Assembly (NCBI RefSeq): GCF_033958435.1
Contig: NC_134145.1
Span: 38,591,501 to 38,655,500, forward strand
Reading direction: 5' to 3'
Source of the DNA: Carettochelys insculpta
Taxonomy: Eukaryota; Chordata; Testudines; Carettochelyidae
DNA: 64,000 nucleotides
Shown here: piece after piece, positions 1 to 22,040 of the stretch
How the letters are laid out: the number at the start of each line of letters is the position of its first letter
Position numbering within the stretch: position 1 is the first letter of the stretch
Notes under the pieces: model-generated
The model's database searches: none
What the model was told of the DNA's origin: nothing
What the model saw: only the letters and a program-made list of their open reading frames with translations
Translations under genes and position numbers: made by a program

Positions 1-1570
1 TTACTGATATGATAGAATTGAAATGATGCATTTAGTCAGGGTTGGCCTTTCTTGGGCTACATCATTTGGCATTGTACTACTGTTTTTAGTTTACATAGCA
101 CAGATATTTGGACAGACAGATGAATTTTTAGCACTGGGATTTGGTTCATCAGTTCTGCTGATGATAGTTGGAGTTACTGTAAATGTAATTACTAACTATT
201 GTACTGTGAAACATGTTAAGCATTTGCATAAGTGTTAGCAGGTTTAGGGCATTTTGGAAACATATGAAATGTTGAAGAAACAAAAATTTGATGGACTGTC
301 TTACCATCTACTATTTGGTCTCTAATTGGTAAATTTAGAATATGTAGAAGTGTATATGTACAGTGGGAGAACCTGCATTAACCACTGTCATAAAGATGTT
401 GGTGACATTATTCTTTACCCAAGGCAAATATAATAAGTATTTCATTGTATTAGACTAATCAATATACTATGTCTGCCATCACTGTAATGTTTTTTGAATT
501 CTATAATTTTCTTACCTATAATCACATATTATGAAAAGTATTTAATTTTTTTCAGTATTAATTAACATTCTCATGTGTTTCAATAGGTCTTTGAATGTGC
601 AGGAAACTTTAATTCATGACTTCTGTATTGCTATGCTAAATCTTATTATGTGGAATATTTACGTTCCGTAATCTTTACATATCAAAATCCTATTTAAACA
701 TGTTTATTCCACCCTCAACTGGAACGAAGCATTGCACTGCAAATAAGTTAGAATTTGGAGCATTAGGATTGCAGGAGTTTGTTATATACTTCGAATTATT
801 CTTCCTGAGATTTTGGTGGCATCACCATATGTTATTTTACTATTTGTGGACCCCTTGAAAAGAAATTTTTATTTACACTACTGTTTTTCAAACTGTGGGT
901 CCAGACCGAATTTTAGTAGGGTTGCCAGAGCTGGCTTAAACTTGCTGGGATTCAGGGCCAAAGATGAAGTTCGAGACCACCACCTGGGGCAGCGGTGGTT
1001 GGGCTGGCTCACGTTTCAGTGAATGTTTGAGAATCTCTGCTTTTACACCATAGTTTTCTGATTAGGGAATTGGACAGACAAGTGCTTAACTTCTTTTAGG
1101 CTGCGCCTACACTTGCATTCCTCTTTCAAAAGACATACAAATGAGGGAAATTGAAAATGCAAATGAGGTACTGATTTACGTATCATGTGCCTCATTTGCA
1201 TATTCTTGCAAAAGCGGAAAAGTGTGTAGACACAGCTCTTTTGAAAATAAACCCCATCTTTGAAAGAACCTTCTTCCCATAAAAAAAGGGAAGAAGGGGT
1301 CTTTCAAGATGAGGTTTACTTTTGAAAGAGCTGCATCTACACGGCCTTTCTTCTTTTGAAAGAATATGCAAATGAGGTGCCTGATATGTAAATCTTCACC
1401 TCATTTGAATTTTCAGTTTCCCTCATTTGCATGCCTCTTTTGAAAGAGGAATGCAAGGGTAGATGCAGCCTTAGTGACTGTATTCTGTGGATACCCTTTT
1501 AATATGCCAGTACAGAAGAAAGGTCTGTTTGTGGTTTTCACTGCCTCTCCCTCTTTTTATTCTGTTTCAG
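1..1570. other. Intronic sequence upstream of SLC35A3 coding exon 1, with one MITE
   Basis: AT-rich and non-coding. Apart from the foldback element at 1099-1470 nothing is recognised. Bases 1471-1560 lead into a pyrimidine-rich acceptor. Confidence 0.7.
1099..1470. mobile_element. PIF/Harbinger-type foldback MITE, 372 bp, TTA target duplication
   Basis: The ends GGCTGCGCCTACACTTGCA and TGCAAGGGTAGATGCAGCC are inverted copies. The inner arms (TCTTTCAAAAG against CTTTTGAAAGA, and CCTCATTTGCAT motifs) are also palindromic. TTA flanks it on both sides (1096-1098 and 1471-1473), as expected for Harbinger TWA targets. No coding capacity. Confidence 0.85.
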
Positions 1571-1588
1571 GAAAGTGAAAGTCAAGAA

Positions 1589-12605
<11,017 letters not shown>

Positions 12606-13200
12606 CGGACATCATTCTCAGCCTCTTTCTCATGACTGTGCGTTAGAAACGTCAGCAAGAATTCCGTATGAAAGATTTCATCAAGCACTGGAAGAAACTA
12701 TCACTACACTGAATCTGAGCAAGAACGTGTTAATAGTTTTGGATAACCAAAGGGTTAAAAACAGAAAATAATGTATGTAAAGCTGATGAAAAATATTAAA
12801 AAGGAAAGCCTAGTGCAAGTGGCTAATAAAAACTTGAAAGGAACAAAACTTTTCCAAATAACTACAATTTAGGAATGTTTACAACTTGAACATGAGGTTA
12901 TATTTGGTGATTTTACCGTTTTGATTGCTGCAAAAATATATCCTATGCACTCTTTGCAAGAGCACATGACAGTATTTGTCAGATTATATCTGTTTTTGCA
13001 AATTGATTGTATTTAATGTTAGTAAATGTGTTTTTAACTGTTTTGTCTATAAAGGTAAAATCAAATTCAATATAATGGTTCTAACTAGGAATTCCTTATT
13101 GAAACTGTGAAAACTGTGCTTGAACGACATTTTCACACATATCCAAGATTTTTATATTTCTGGGAGGCTGATTTTAATACACAGAAATCTAAGTTCTGTA
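12606..13200 (+). other. SLC35A3: SLC35A3 3' UTR (presumed) with proximal poly(A) signal
   Basis: Non-coding sequence after the stop. AATAAA occurs at 12825-12830, 220 nt past the stop, and is the first canonical signal. AT-rich unique-looking sequence continues to about 13,200, where repeats begin, so a longer UTR is possible. The true cleavage site cannot be read from the sequence. Confidence 0.6.
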
Positions 13201-14068
13201 GCTTAACTACATTAAAATTCCTTTAATCCAGCCTTTGATGGTCCAGAAATCCTGATGGTCCAGCATCTGGCAAAAATAGTCCCCCTTAAAAAGATTATCC
13301 AGCAAAATTTCATGGTCCAGTATACAGTAATCCCCAGTTTTACACAGCTTCACGTTGCGCAAAACTTGCTTTAATGCAAGTTTTGCACAATGCGAAGCTG
13401 CTGGGCTCTCAGCCTGCCTAGCTTCCTGCAGCTGTGGGCAGCTAGGCAAGCTAAGAGCCCCTTCTCCCTGCTTCCCACAGTGGCACTAGGCACCGCTCTG
13501 GGAAAGTAGGGGGAAGGCATTTAGCCTGCCTAGCTGCCTGCCCCTGCAGGCAGCCAGGCAGGCTACCCCACCCCCTGGCTTCCCAGAGCGGTGCGGCTTC
13601 ACAGCCGCACTGGTTCACTCCTGTTAAATCCCCTGTCAGCTCAATCCCCCAACTTCCATGCCCCCATGGCCCCACGTCCCCCCTCCCCGCGCCCCGGCCC
13701 CAGCCCCAACCCCCATGGACCCAGCCCCCACCCTCAGCCCCCAAGGGCTTAAGTACGGGACAATTTGTCCTGTTTAAAAAATAAGTCGGGACTCCTTTTT
13801 AGAGTCCCAAATACGGGACAGTCCCACCCAATATGGGATGGTTGGTCAGCCTGTGAAGTGGGAGGAGCATGCGGGGGGTGAAGAAGCTGGGGACGCGCTG
13901 GGGTTGTGAAGAAGCTGGGGACGTGTGGGGGTGGTGAGCTGCAGCTGGGCACAGGGGTGCTGAAGCTGCAGGAGCGTAGGGTGGTGATGTCCAGTAGTCC
14001 GGAAAATTTGGTAATCTGGTACCTGTCCAGTCCCAGATGTGCCAGATTAAAGGAGTTTTACTGTATAT
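13201..14068. mobile_element. Tigger-like DNA element, about 860 bp, with nested Tigger-like end and GC-rich core
   Basis: The left end CCTTTAATCCAGC and the right end GCCAGATTAAAGGAG followed by TTTTACTGTA are inverted. A second terminus TACAGTAATCCCCAGTTTT begins inside at 13325. The core 13,430-13,740 is C-rich, and the right part carries paired AATACGGGACA motifs (about 13,753 and 13,811). TA-flanked CAGTA(A)A termini are typical of the pogo/Tigger group of Tc1/mariner; that assignment is inference. Confidence 0.65.
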
Positions 14069-14398
14069 AATTCTTACAAGTTCAAGAGTCTGACATATCT
14101 GTAAAAGAGAGAAATTCAGAGTTAGGGCTAGACATTCCAATCTTAACCAAAGTGGTCACTAGAGTTATAAGCCATCTAATAAGCTGCATGAATATATACT
14201 CTAGGTTCCTGCAGTAACCAGGCACAATTGCACGGGTGCCGAAGATGGTGTTGGCTTGGATCGCATTCACACCTTTATTCTCCTTGGTATTAGGTTTAAA
14301 GTAGCTTTTATGGTCAGTTTCCTTTAGAGATTATTTTTAAATTGTGATTTAAAAAAAACTGAACTGTAATTTAAAACATTTATTTGTTATCTCTAACA

Positions 14399-14506
14399 GC
14401 TTATTTTGGAGCCATTGTGGTATATACTGTAGTGTACCATATTACAAAGGTTATTTTAAATGGATGTTGTTGATTCATAAGAACTCTTCCAAGACTCTTT
14501 GAATAT
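14399..14506 (+). other. Exon-like sequence resembling the SLC35A3 terminal exon
   Basis: Acceptor-like TTGTTATCTCTAACAG is followed by TTTTGGAGCCATT, matching CTTTGGAGCCATT of the true last exon. One frame reads YFGAIVVYTVVYHI, like [14 protein letters not shown], but that frame does not join exon 6 in phase. The in-phase frame (LFWSHCGIY) has lost the family sequence. It is either a decayed duplicate exon or chance. Confidence 0.3.
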
Positions 14507-14998
14507 ATTTGTATATAATGGCTTACTTAGAGAATTTTTTGATCATATTATTTCTGGAGTCACCCATTGCCTAAATATGTTTTCTGGAGTTGTTCTGTCT
14601 AGTCTTAGAATTAAATCATTAGGAAACATGCTAATTATGGGAAGCAAGAAACTAATGTGGAATAGTTATGGTGTAATAGATAAATATAAATGTATATTAT
14701 CCTTTTCTACCTAAAAATACCTGAAGCAATTAGACCATGTTATGGACAGATCTCTTGCTAAATTACGTACGTAACTATTTGTTCCATTAATAGTCTTCCC
14801 TTCCCCACCCCACTCCTCAAAGGTTTAAAAATAAATTGTTTCATATGATCTTTTATAATGCGTATTAATGTGGAATGACTTCTCATCTAATTTTTACCCT
14901 TGGGAAGGGAGCAATAATATGTAGTAGGAATGCAACGGTGTCCAACCTGTAGGATCACTGATGATAAAAAAATCAAAGTATGTAATGTCACACACACA
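14507..14998. other. Intergenic AT-rich sequence; nothing recognised
   Basis: No gene or repeat is supported. An AATAAA at about 14829 could be a distal poly(A) signal for SLC35A3, but there is no other support. Confidence 0.4.
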
Positions 14999-15294
14999 GG
15001 CTGCTTCTACACATGCCCTTCCTCCAGAATGGGCATGGTAGTGAGCAGCCCAGAAAATGCTAATAAGGCATGGATGTAAGTTTCTTGTGCCTCATTAGCA
15101 TATGGCCACGTGATTTGGAGTCCGGAAGAAGTTCTTCCAGACTCCAAAATAGCTGTGTAGATGCGTGGCCTACGGGGATCCCCCAGAAGGAAACCCTCCT
15201 TCCAGAAGCTCCATTTTCCTCAAAATTTTGAGCATTTTCTGGGCTGCTCGTTACCATGCCCCTTTCTCCAGAAGGGCCATGTGTAGAATCGGCC
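14999..15294. mobile_element. Foldback MITE, about 296 bp
   Basis: GGCTGCTTCTACACATGCCC at the left and a near complement GGGCCATGTGTAGAATCGGCC at the right (longer form split by mismatches). The inner arms GTGAGCAGCCCAGAAAATGC and GCATTTTCTGGGCTGCTCG are nearly perfect complements. The flanks are imperfect (ACA and ATA). Confidence 0.8.
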
Positions 15295-16234
15295 ATACAG
15301 GTAAGCACATCTTTAGAATTGTTGTAGTGAGAGAAGAGTTTTAAAAAATATTTATTGATGTATTATAAACAGTTTTTCAAAACGTTTAAGTGAAAGAATA
15401 GTAAACAATTCCACGGAAAATGCAGTAAAATGCCATGAGATTTTAAAGTAAACTATGATAATGGAGAAGGCAAAATTATTCTTATTTCCAGGAGTTAAGA
15501 ACAATGCTTTTTTCCCTAGACGATGTGGATTAATTAGCTTTAATCCACTTTAATCCAATTTTTGTGTTTACTATGAGGGAAATAGAATAGAGGACTCCCA
15601 AAACGTATGCAGGTGGTTGGACTAATCAGGTCTATGGTCTACGGATAATTGTTGTGTTCTCTGATCTCCAGATTAAAGATAATATCATATCTTTAAGACC
15701 TATATCACAGGTGGTCACAAAATAACTGATAAATAAGTATGGATCACTTCATTTGCCACTGAAGTACACTGCTGAGGTAAAGTGTGAACTGTTTAGCAGT
15801 ATAACACTACTTTTCCTAACAGCGTAAGATGAGAAGTGAAGGATGCCCTATCTTCTTGGAACTACATAAAGAATTTATGTAATTGGAATGTAGATACCTG
15901 GATTTCCTGAATTAGAATTTGGCCAGTACAATGTCGATTTATTGAGAATTACAGCAGTGGTAATTAAGTGATGTATTGGCTACTCCACTGAAAAAAACCT
16001 CTTTTGCTAAGGAGAAAAACAAAGGGAAGTGTATGCGGGAGGAAGTGGAGTAAAAAAGCACTTCATTGTCAAACCATGGGCACTGGTTGTCAAAGTCTGC
16101 TGTAAGAAATCCAGTCTTGCTCTTTCACCCAGGGCTGTACCAATATCATAGGAAGTATCAATTGAAAGGCCAGTACAAGGGCCACCTGCAGCTCAAGCTC
16201 TCCGAGATCTTCCACAAGAAGGGTGAGGAGGCAG

Positions 16235-16480
16235 GTTAGTCTAGGGAGTGGAGTGGGGTGGGTTTAGGGCTGAGAGTGGTTAAACCTGGGGATGGTGGGG
16301 CGGGTTTGTGGCTGCAAGGGGTTAAAACTGGGGATGGAGGGACAGTTTTACGGGATGGGGTTAAAGCTTGGGGTTTGGGGGGCAGATTTGGGGGCTGGGA
16401 CAGATAAAGCCTAGACATGTGGGGTGCATTTTGAGGGCTGGGGGTGGGTGGGGTAGAGCTAGGGGAATGGAGAGCATGAA
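16235..16480. repeat. ~41-bp minisatellite
   Basis: Five or so units of the pattern GGGTTTAGGGCTG ... GGTTAAACCTGGGGATGG. The unit resembles those inside the composite repeats at 26,360-26,600 and 35,600-35,800 (complement), suggesting one mobile family carries it. Confidence 0.7.
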
Positions 16481-17532
16481 GGGTTGATGAGAACATTGCA
16501 CCTTCCTGCTTACGCATCTGTCCCCAGGCGCAGCGTTTTCCTTGTTCTCATTTGCTCTCCAGTCCAGGGGTGAAAGTAACTTAAAATTTCTAACTGGCAC
16601 AAATCCTTTTGTGTGCACTGTTCCTAAAATAGGAGTGACAAAAAGTATGGTTTGACGTTATTTATTCAGGACTGTCTTGTATTCACATGCATTGCAGCTC
16701 GTGAAGTATTGATTTTGTAACTGAACTTGAAAAAATGGCTGCTCTCGCTATTTTGGTTGCAGACCTCTGTCCATGGCCATTGCAGAGCATCCAGAAGCCT
16801 GGAAGGTAGCAGTGACGTAGTGTATTTACACATATCTCAATGCTTATCCTCAGAACATAGATTATTTTTCCAGGTCTAAGAAAGACTTTCTGACCCATCT
16901 TCTCATTCTTTAGACTAGTTGATTAATTAATGTAGTATATTTGGCAGCTAGCTTTTAATACTTATAAATCTATAGCACAATATTTATTTAAAACAATATG
17001 AATGTGTGATAATTATATTTTGTGAAAGGCACATATTAAGGAATTACCATTATTTTATTTAATACTGTATTTGGAAATTACCTGAGGACTTAGAATGTCT
17101 AGCAACAGTAAACTGTCAGGCCAAGTAGGACAAAAGAAAAGCATTATAGCTTGAAACTATTTATATATGGAATTATCTTGCAAGTGTAATAAACCTGCAA
17201 CTCAGTGGTGCGAAAAACATGAGTGAAATAAAAAAACCCTCTTCATAAATTGATATTATCTATTCAGAAGTACCCATTAAAAATGTTGTGTCAAGGAAAA
17301 TTCAAGTAAGTTGGTTCATAGCTTTATTAAACTTCTTTGTTTATGACTAAGTACAGCATAGTTGTTCCATCACCAAGAATTTGAAATTTGTAGGTAGATG
17401 GTTAGATTAGTGTTCTAGTTCTTTGTTACATACAATAGTTTTGGTTTACTGTGATTTTTATCTTTTTTGTTTCCTTTCTCTTCATGAAATGGATCTCGTG
17501 TTTTGGCAGTTTGCTTGCTTTTCAGTCACTTC
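16481..17532. other. Intergenic; nothing recognised
   Basis: AT-rich and without a recognised repeat or gene. The stretch 15295-16234 is likewise featureless. Confidence 0.4.
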
Positions 17533-17972
17533 GGCTGTGTCTACACTAGCTCCCAACTTCGGTGGGAGCATGGTCAGTAGGATGTCGGGAGATTACTAAC
17601 GAAGTTCTGCGGTGCATATGCAGCACTTCATTAACCTAATTCTCCGCCGTGGCAACTTCGAAGTGGCAAACTTCAAAGTGCCAGCTTGCATTTAGCCGTG
17701 GCTAACCTGCCGGTACTTCAAAGTAGCAGGCTCCTTCAAAGTCCCTTTACTCCTCAAAATTTTGAGGCGTAAGGGGACTTTGAAGTAATCCAGACACTTT
17801 GAAGTACTGGTGCGTTAGCTGCGGCTACGTGCAAGCCGGCACTTCGAAGTTGTCACGGGGGAGAATTAGCTTAATGAAGTTCTGCATATGCACTGCAGCA
17901 CCTCATTAGTAATCTCCCGCCACCCTATTTACCATGATCCCTTCAAAGTTGGGAGCTAGTGTAGACACAGCC
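17533..17972. mobile_element. PIF/Harbinger-type foldback MITE, 440 bp
   Basis: GGCTGTGTCTACACTAGCTC and GAGCTAGTGTAGACACAGCC are exact inverted ends. The interior is a near palindrome carrying many CTTCGAAGT and CTTCAAAGT motifs. The flanks TTC and TTA are an imperfect 3-bp duplication. Confidence 0.9.
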
Positions 17973-17978
17973 TTAGAC

Positions 17979-18804
17979 TAGCAACCCTCAACTAGGGGTA
18001 TGCAAAGGCCTTTGGGGGTACATCAAGTACTGCAAAATTTACACAGAAATTAGCATCAATGGGCAGATTTTCCTTCTCCCTCCCCCCCTTCCCATGGGCT
18101 GTAGAGTTGATGGTTGCCACTAGAGGGTGCTGGATCCACAGAGACCAGATCTCAAATAGGAGGGGAATTGGTGAGTTCTCTGCTGTTGTAGTTTCCTGCA
18201 TACCCTGAAGGAAGGACAGGTTATATGGAAAACTCAGTCTAACCCAGGCCCCAGCATCTAGCTGTTTTCTCCCTCTAGATTCCTTAGGTTTAGGGAGAGG
18301 AGAGGTGTGAGTGTTTCTGGGTTGGGGGCTTCCCCACAGGTGGGCTCTAGGAGCAAGGGGGTGTGAGTGTCTGGCTCCCTCTGCTGGGCTCTGGTGGAGA
18401 GGGGGAAGAGAAATGAATCTAGGGCAGGGGTACATATATCCCTGGGGGTACACAGAGATCTTCCACAGGTTACATCAGCTCATGTAAATATTTGCCTAGT
18501 TTACAACAATCTACATAAAAAGTACTAGCACATTCAATACAAATTAAAAATTCATACAATGGCATTATTTCACTCTATAGAATAGACACTGAAATTTATG
18601 TACAATAATTATCTTCCAGTTGATTTATTTTTTATATTTGTGGTAAAAATGAGAAATACTGTTTCAGTAATAGTGTGGTGTGACATTTGTATTTTTATGA
18701 CTGATTTTATAAGCAGTTTTAAAGTGAGGTGTATCTTGTGGGTATGAAAGAGTAATCAGACTTTCTAAAGGGATACAATAGTTTGGAAAAGTTGAGCTTC
18801 ACTG
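17979..18804. mobile_element. hAT-like non-autonomous element, about 825 bp
   Basis: The left end GCAACCCTCAACTAGGGGTA and the right end TTGGAAAAGTTGAGCTTCACTG (shortened by mutation) are the outward-facing motifs of a widespread repeat whose complement starts CAGTGAAGCTCAAC. Internal GGGGGTACA motifs recur at 18016 and 18444. It abuts the preceding MITE directly. The class assignment is inference. Confidence 0.55.
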
Positions 18805-20863
18805 TCATAAGAGTTCCCTTAATTTTCTATTTCTGGAGGGAAGTTTTTGGTGCCTGTATTATTATAGGCATAGTTTTTGATAAGTATTTTGAAATAAATC
18901 ACCAAAATAATTGAACTGGCATGTTGTTCGGACAAATAAAAAGTGTAAATTGTAAAACATTATGCACAGAATTTTAATTTTTTGGTTCTGAATTATTAAT
19001 ATTTGGGTACAGAATTCCTCTGGTGTAAAAGCAAAACTGACAAAGAAAGCTGTTCAGCAGAGGAGTTTCATTTCAGTCTCTAGACATATCTAATTCCTTA
19101 TACAGCAATGTCCTGGTATTATCAGAAAACCTAACTAAGTGTGATGTGGCATGTTACATCATGGACTAACTGTCTTTTTGCTTTTAGCATTGACGTGGGT
19201 TCCCAGCTCAGTGAACCACATACCACTGCTGCAAATGATGTCTGGTCTGAAAGTTGGCAACCCTAGCACTGACACTTTTGCACCTAAACACTCTTGATTG
19301 CTTTTACCCATCTACTTGCCCTCCGTAGTTATCCTACAATACTAAGCAGGAGTGAAACTGGCTGTGTTTACACTACAGCGATCCTTCGAAGAAAGATCAT
19401 CTGCAAGAGATCTTTCGGAAGATCATCTTTTGAAAGAGCAGGTCCACACACAAAAAGCAACTCAAAAGAGTGATCTGCTCTTTCAAGAGTGTATCCACAC
19501 AGCTCTGAGCACTCTTTGGAAACAATGGGCCAGGAAAGGCCACGGACGGGGTTGTATGGCCAGAAAGCCTTTCTGGGAGCACCAAGCATGCACTCCCTTA
19601 AAGGGCCCCTTTCAAATACCCCCTCCCTGCAGATGCTGCGCCTCGCTGCACAAAACACAACAGAGCCCATCCATGGTCTTGAAGCTCGCAGCCAAGAGCC
19701 GTGGACTCATAGGAGCTCCAGACCCGCATGCTCACCCTGGCTGGGTTACTGGCCACCATGATTGAAGCTTGCCCCTGCTCCCTGTGACCAAGACCTGTCC
19801 CCAGAGCCCCAACCCACTGTGGCCCCCAGCCATGCTCTCCCCTCCCCCCACGCCTCTGGAGATACTTGACCAGCTCCAAGGAGTGGGACCAGCTGGTCCC
19901 AGCTTTGTGGGATAACTTGAAGTGGCTGCAGAACATCCACATGTGGAAGGAAATGTTCCTGGAGCTCTGCAGCTTGCTCACCCCCTCTCTCCAATGCCAG
20001 GACGCCCACAGGCAGACTGCCCCACCCCTGAAGAAGTGCATGGCCATCACCATTTGGAAGCTGGCCTCCCCAGAAAGCTACCACTCCGTGGGGAAACAGG
20101 TCAGACTGGGCAAGTCCACCTTTGGGGCTGTCCTCCTCAGGCCTGGTATGGGGAGGCGACGGATGGACAAGGGGACTCTTGGGGGCCAGGGTTGGGTGCA
20201 TGAGGGGGCAGGGTGGACAGGCATAGCCCCAGGAGACCGTGATACCTCACCCTGGCACAGGGCCGCTGCCTGAGGGGTGGCCCACTGGAGTGGGACCTGG
20301 GGAGTTTGAGGGAGAGGTGAGTGCCAGGAGGGGACCGATATCCCCCTGCGGAGCTCAGGCTTGGGGGCATCACTATGCCACTGTGTATGGTGGGGGATGG
20401 GGCCTACCCACAGCAGTCCTGGCCCATGCAGCCATACACAGGCCACCCACACCCTATCCAGGAGCTGTTCAATAGCTGTCTTGTCTGGGCACGCTACTCT
20501 GCCAAGTGTGCCATCAACAACCCAGAGGCACAGTTTAGGTGTCCCCCCACATGCCTGGATATCCGCATCAACAACATCCCCGGGTAGTGGGCATGTGCTG
20601 TGCCCTCCACAACCCTGTGCAGGCCAGGAACAGGACCCTCCTCATGGGGTGGTTGGCCAAGGCTGGCCCTGGGTATGACCAGCCTCTGCAGCTCTCAGTC
20701 AGGCCCTCTGCAATAAGCCCTGGATCTGTTAAGCCCTCCTGGAGGGTTTCACTCATGGGCCTCAGTGGCCTGCCCTCAAGCAACCCCCATGATCCTCCAT
20801 CCTGCCCTTCCAGTAACGAGAGACGTGGGGGTGTGGAAAAAATAAACAATGTTATCAAAACAA

Positions 20864-20994
20864 GTGCATCTGATGAAGCGGGTCTTTGCCCACGAAAGCT
20901 TATGCTCCAAAATATCTGTTAGTCTATAAGGTGCCACAAGACTTCTTGTTGTTCTTGAAGCTACAGACTAACACGGCTACCCCTCTGAGACTTG
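20864..20994 (+). mobile_element. 131-bp Penelope-derived unit with 15/16-bp target duplication
   Basis: The duplication AATGTTATCAAAACAA (20848-20863) and AATGTTATCAAACAA (20995-21009) brackets it. It starts 2 nt before the hammerhead motif at 20866 and continues through TAGTCTATAAGGTGCCAC to CACGGCTACCCCTCTGAG, the 3' end seen in other copies. It sits within the Harbinger relic. Confidence 0.85.
20866..20905 (+). ncRNA. Hammerhead ribozyme motif (minimal, Penelope type), intact core
   Basis: Stem I GCAT (20866-20869) pairs with ATGC (20902-20905). The core CTGATGA is at 20870-20876. Stem II is GCGGG/CCCAC-like (one G-U-type weakness) with loop TCTTTG. GAAA is at 20894-20897, then palindromic AGCT for a two-molecule stem III. 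Predicted cleavage is after U20901. Hammerheads in Penelope-like elements are established; activity of this copy is inference. Confidence 0.7.
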
Positions 20995-21140
20995 AATGTT
21001 ATCAAACAAACCCAAACTTTAGCAACCAGAAAAATAACATGTGCACTCTTCACAGGGGGGGGAAACTATATACATTGCAGGGGTCTGGATGGGATAGTGG
21101 CACCTGAATCTGGAGGGAGAGCCTGGGACTGTGGGTTGGG

Positions 21141-21340
21141 AGGGGTCTGACAAAGCAGGTCTTTGCCTATAAAAGCTTATGCACCAAAATATATGTTAGC
21201 CTATAAAGTGCCCCAAGACACCTGGTCTGAAGAAGTGGGTCTGTCCCACGAAAGCTCACCTAATAAACTATTTTGTTAGTCTTTAAGGTGCTACTTGACT
21301 GTTTTTTTGTTTTGATACCTCTCTCATAGAGATGGAAGGA
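21141..21340 (+). mobile_element. Two head-to-tail Penelope 3'-end units
   Basis: Unit one (about 21141-21220) has a decayed ribozyme (CTGACAA and TAAAA in place of CTGANGA and GAAA) and ends CCCCAAGACAC. Unit two starts at once with GGTCTGAAGAAGTGGG (21224), belongs to a different subfamily, and ends GGTGCTACTTGACTG plus a T-rich tail. Confidence 0.75.
21224..21260 (+). ncRNA. Hammerhead ribozyme motif, second subfamily, intact core
   Basis: Stem I is GGT (21224-21226) with ACC (21258-21260), core CTGAAGA (N7 = A is allowed), stem II GTGGG/CCCAC, GAAA at 21250-21253, then GC and UC with predicted cleavage after 21257. Relative to the copy at 20866, stem I differs on both strands yet stays paired. 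Confidence 0.65.
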
Positions 21341-22040
21341 ACCTTGGCAAGTCAACAAGTCCAGTCTCCGGCCCTCACAGCAGGACCTATCATCCTCCTG
21401 AGTTTTTTTTTTCTTCCCCAGATCCATAAAGGGGCACCTGATTGAGAACTACTGAGCTATGAGAACAACAAGAAGTTCTGTGGCACCTTATTGACTGACA
21501 GATATTTTGGAGCATAAGCTTTTGTGGGCAAAGACCCGCTTCATCAGATCCATGAGGGGTGGCGGTTCAGAGGACTATTTAAAGAGTGGGGTTCCTATAA
21601 AGGGGAGGGCCAGAGCTGGCAAGGTCTATTCAGTCAGGGGGGAAATGGCCCATTATCAGTAGTATACATCACGAGAGGAGAAAAAAACAGTCAGATTAGT
21701 CAGCGGGGGATGTGGCTCATTGTCTCCTTCTAATGTGGAGGTGTGAACTTCTGTTGTAAGGGGCCAGCCATTCCCAGTCCCTGTTCAATCCTTGGTTGAT
21801 GGAGTCAAATTTGCAAATGAATTGCAGCTCAGAGATTTCTCTATTTTATTTTTGAATTTTTTTCTTTTGCTGTAGAACTGCTACCTTTAAGTCTCTTACT
21901 GTGTCCAGGGAGATTGAAATGATCTTCTACAGGTTTGTGTATGTTGCTGTTCCTGATGCCTTTGCTGTAGAGACTGTCCAGTTTGGCCAAAGTAAATTAC
22001 AGTGGGGCACTGCTGGAACATGATGGCGTATATTAGAGTA

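Larger units (their letters stand above)
19360..21130 (+). pseudogene. Harbinger transposon relic with broken DDE_4-type transposase
   Basis: Begins with the MITE terminus GGCTGTGTTTACACTAC and CTTCGAAG motifs. Open pieces on the + strand read, in family order, FLELCSLLTP, then PLKKCMAITIWKLASPESYH and SVGKQVRLGKSTFGAV (19,970-20,140; the helix-turn-helix region), then VGDGAYPQQSWPMQPYTGHP (20,390-20,450; second catalytic Asp region), CLDIRINNIP and VVGMCCALHNPV (20,550-20,630). This is the order seen in HARBI1-type transposases. The stretch with the first catalytic Asp is missing, frames shift twice, and no right terminus is visible. A Penelope-derived fragment is inserted at 20864-20994. 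It is the likely parent family of the MITEs here. Confidence 0.8.

Noticed and set aside
23..238. Hydrophobic 71-aa open frame resembling a membrane protein
   Set aside because: T-rich intronic DNA gives hydrophobic translations by chance; no splice fit to SLC35A3 and no family recognised.
19598..20203. Long minus-strand open frames over the Harbinger relic
   Set aside because: Shadow frames of the GC-rich transposase strand; the + strand carries the recognisable protein.
21141..21175. Ribozyme motif in the first of the two tandem units as active
   Set aside because: The core reads CTGACAA and the GAAA block is TAAAA; both essential blocks are mutated.
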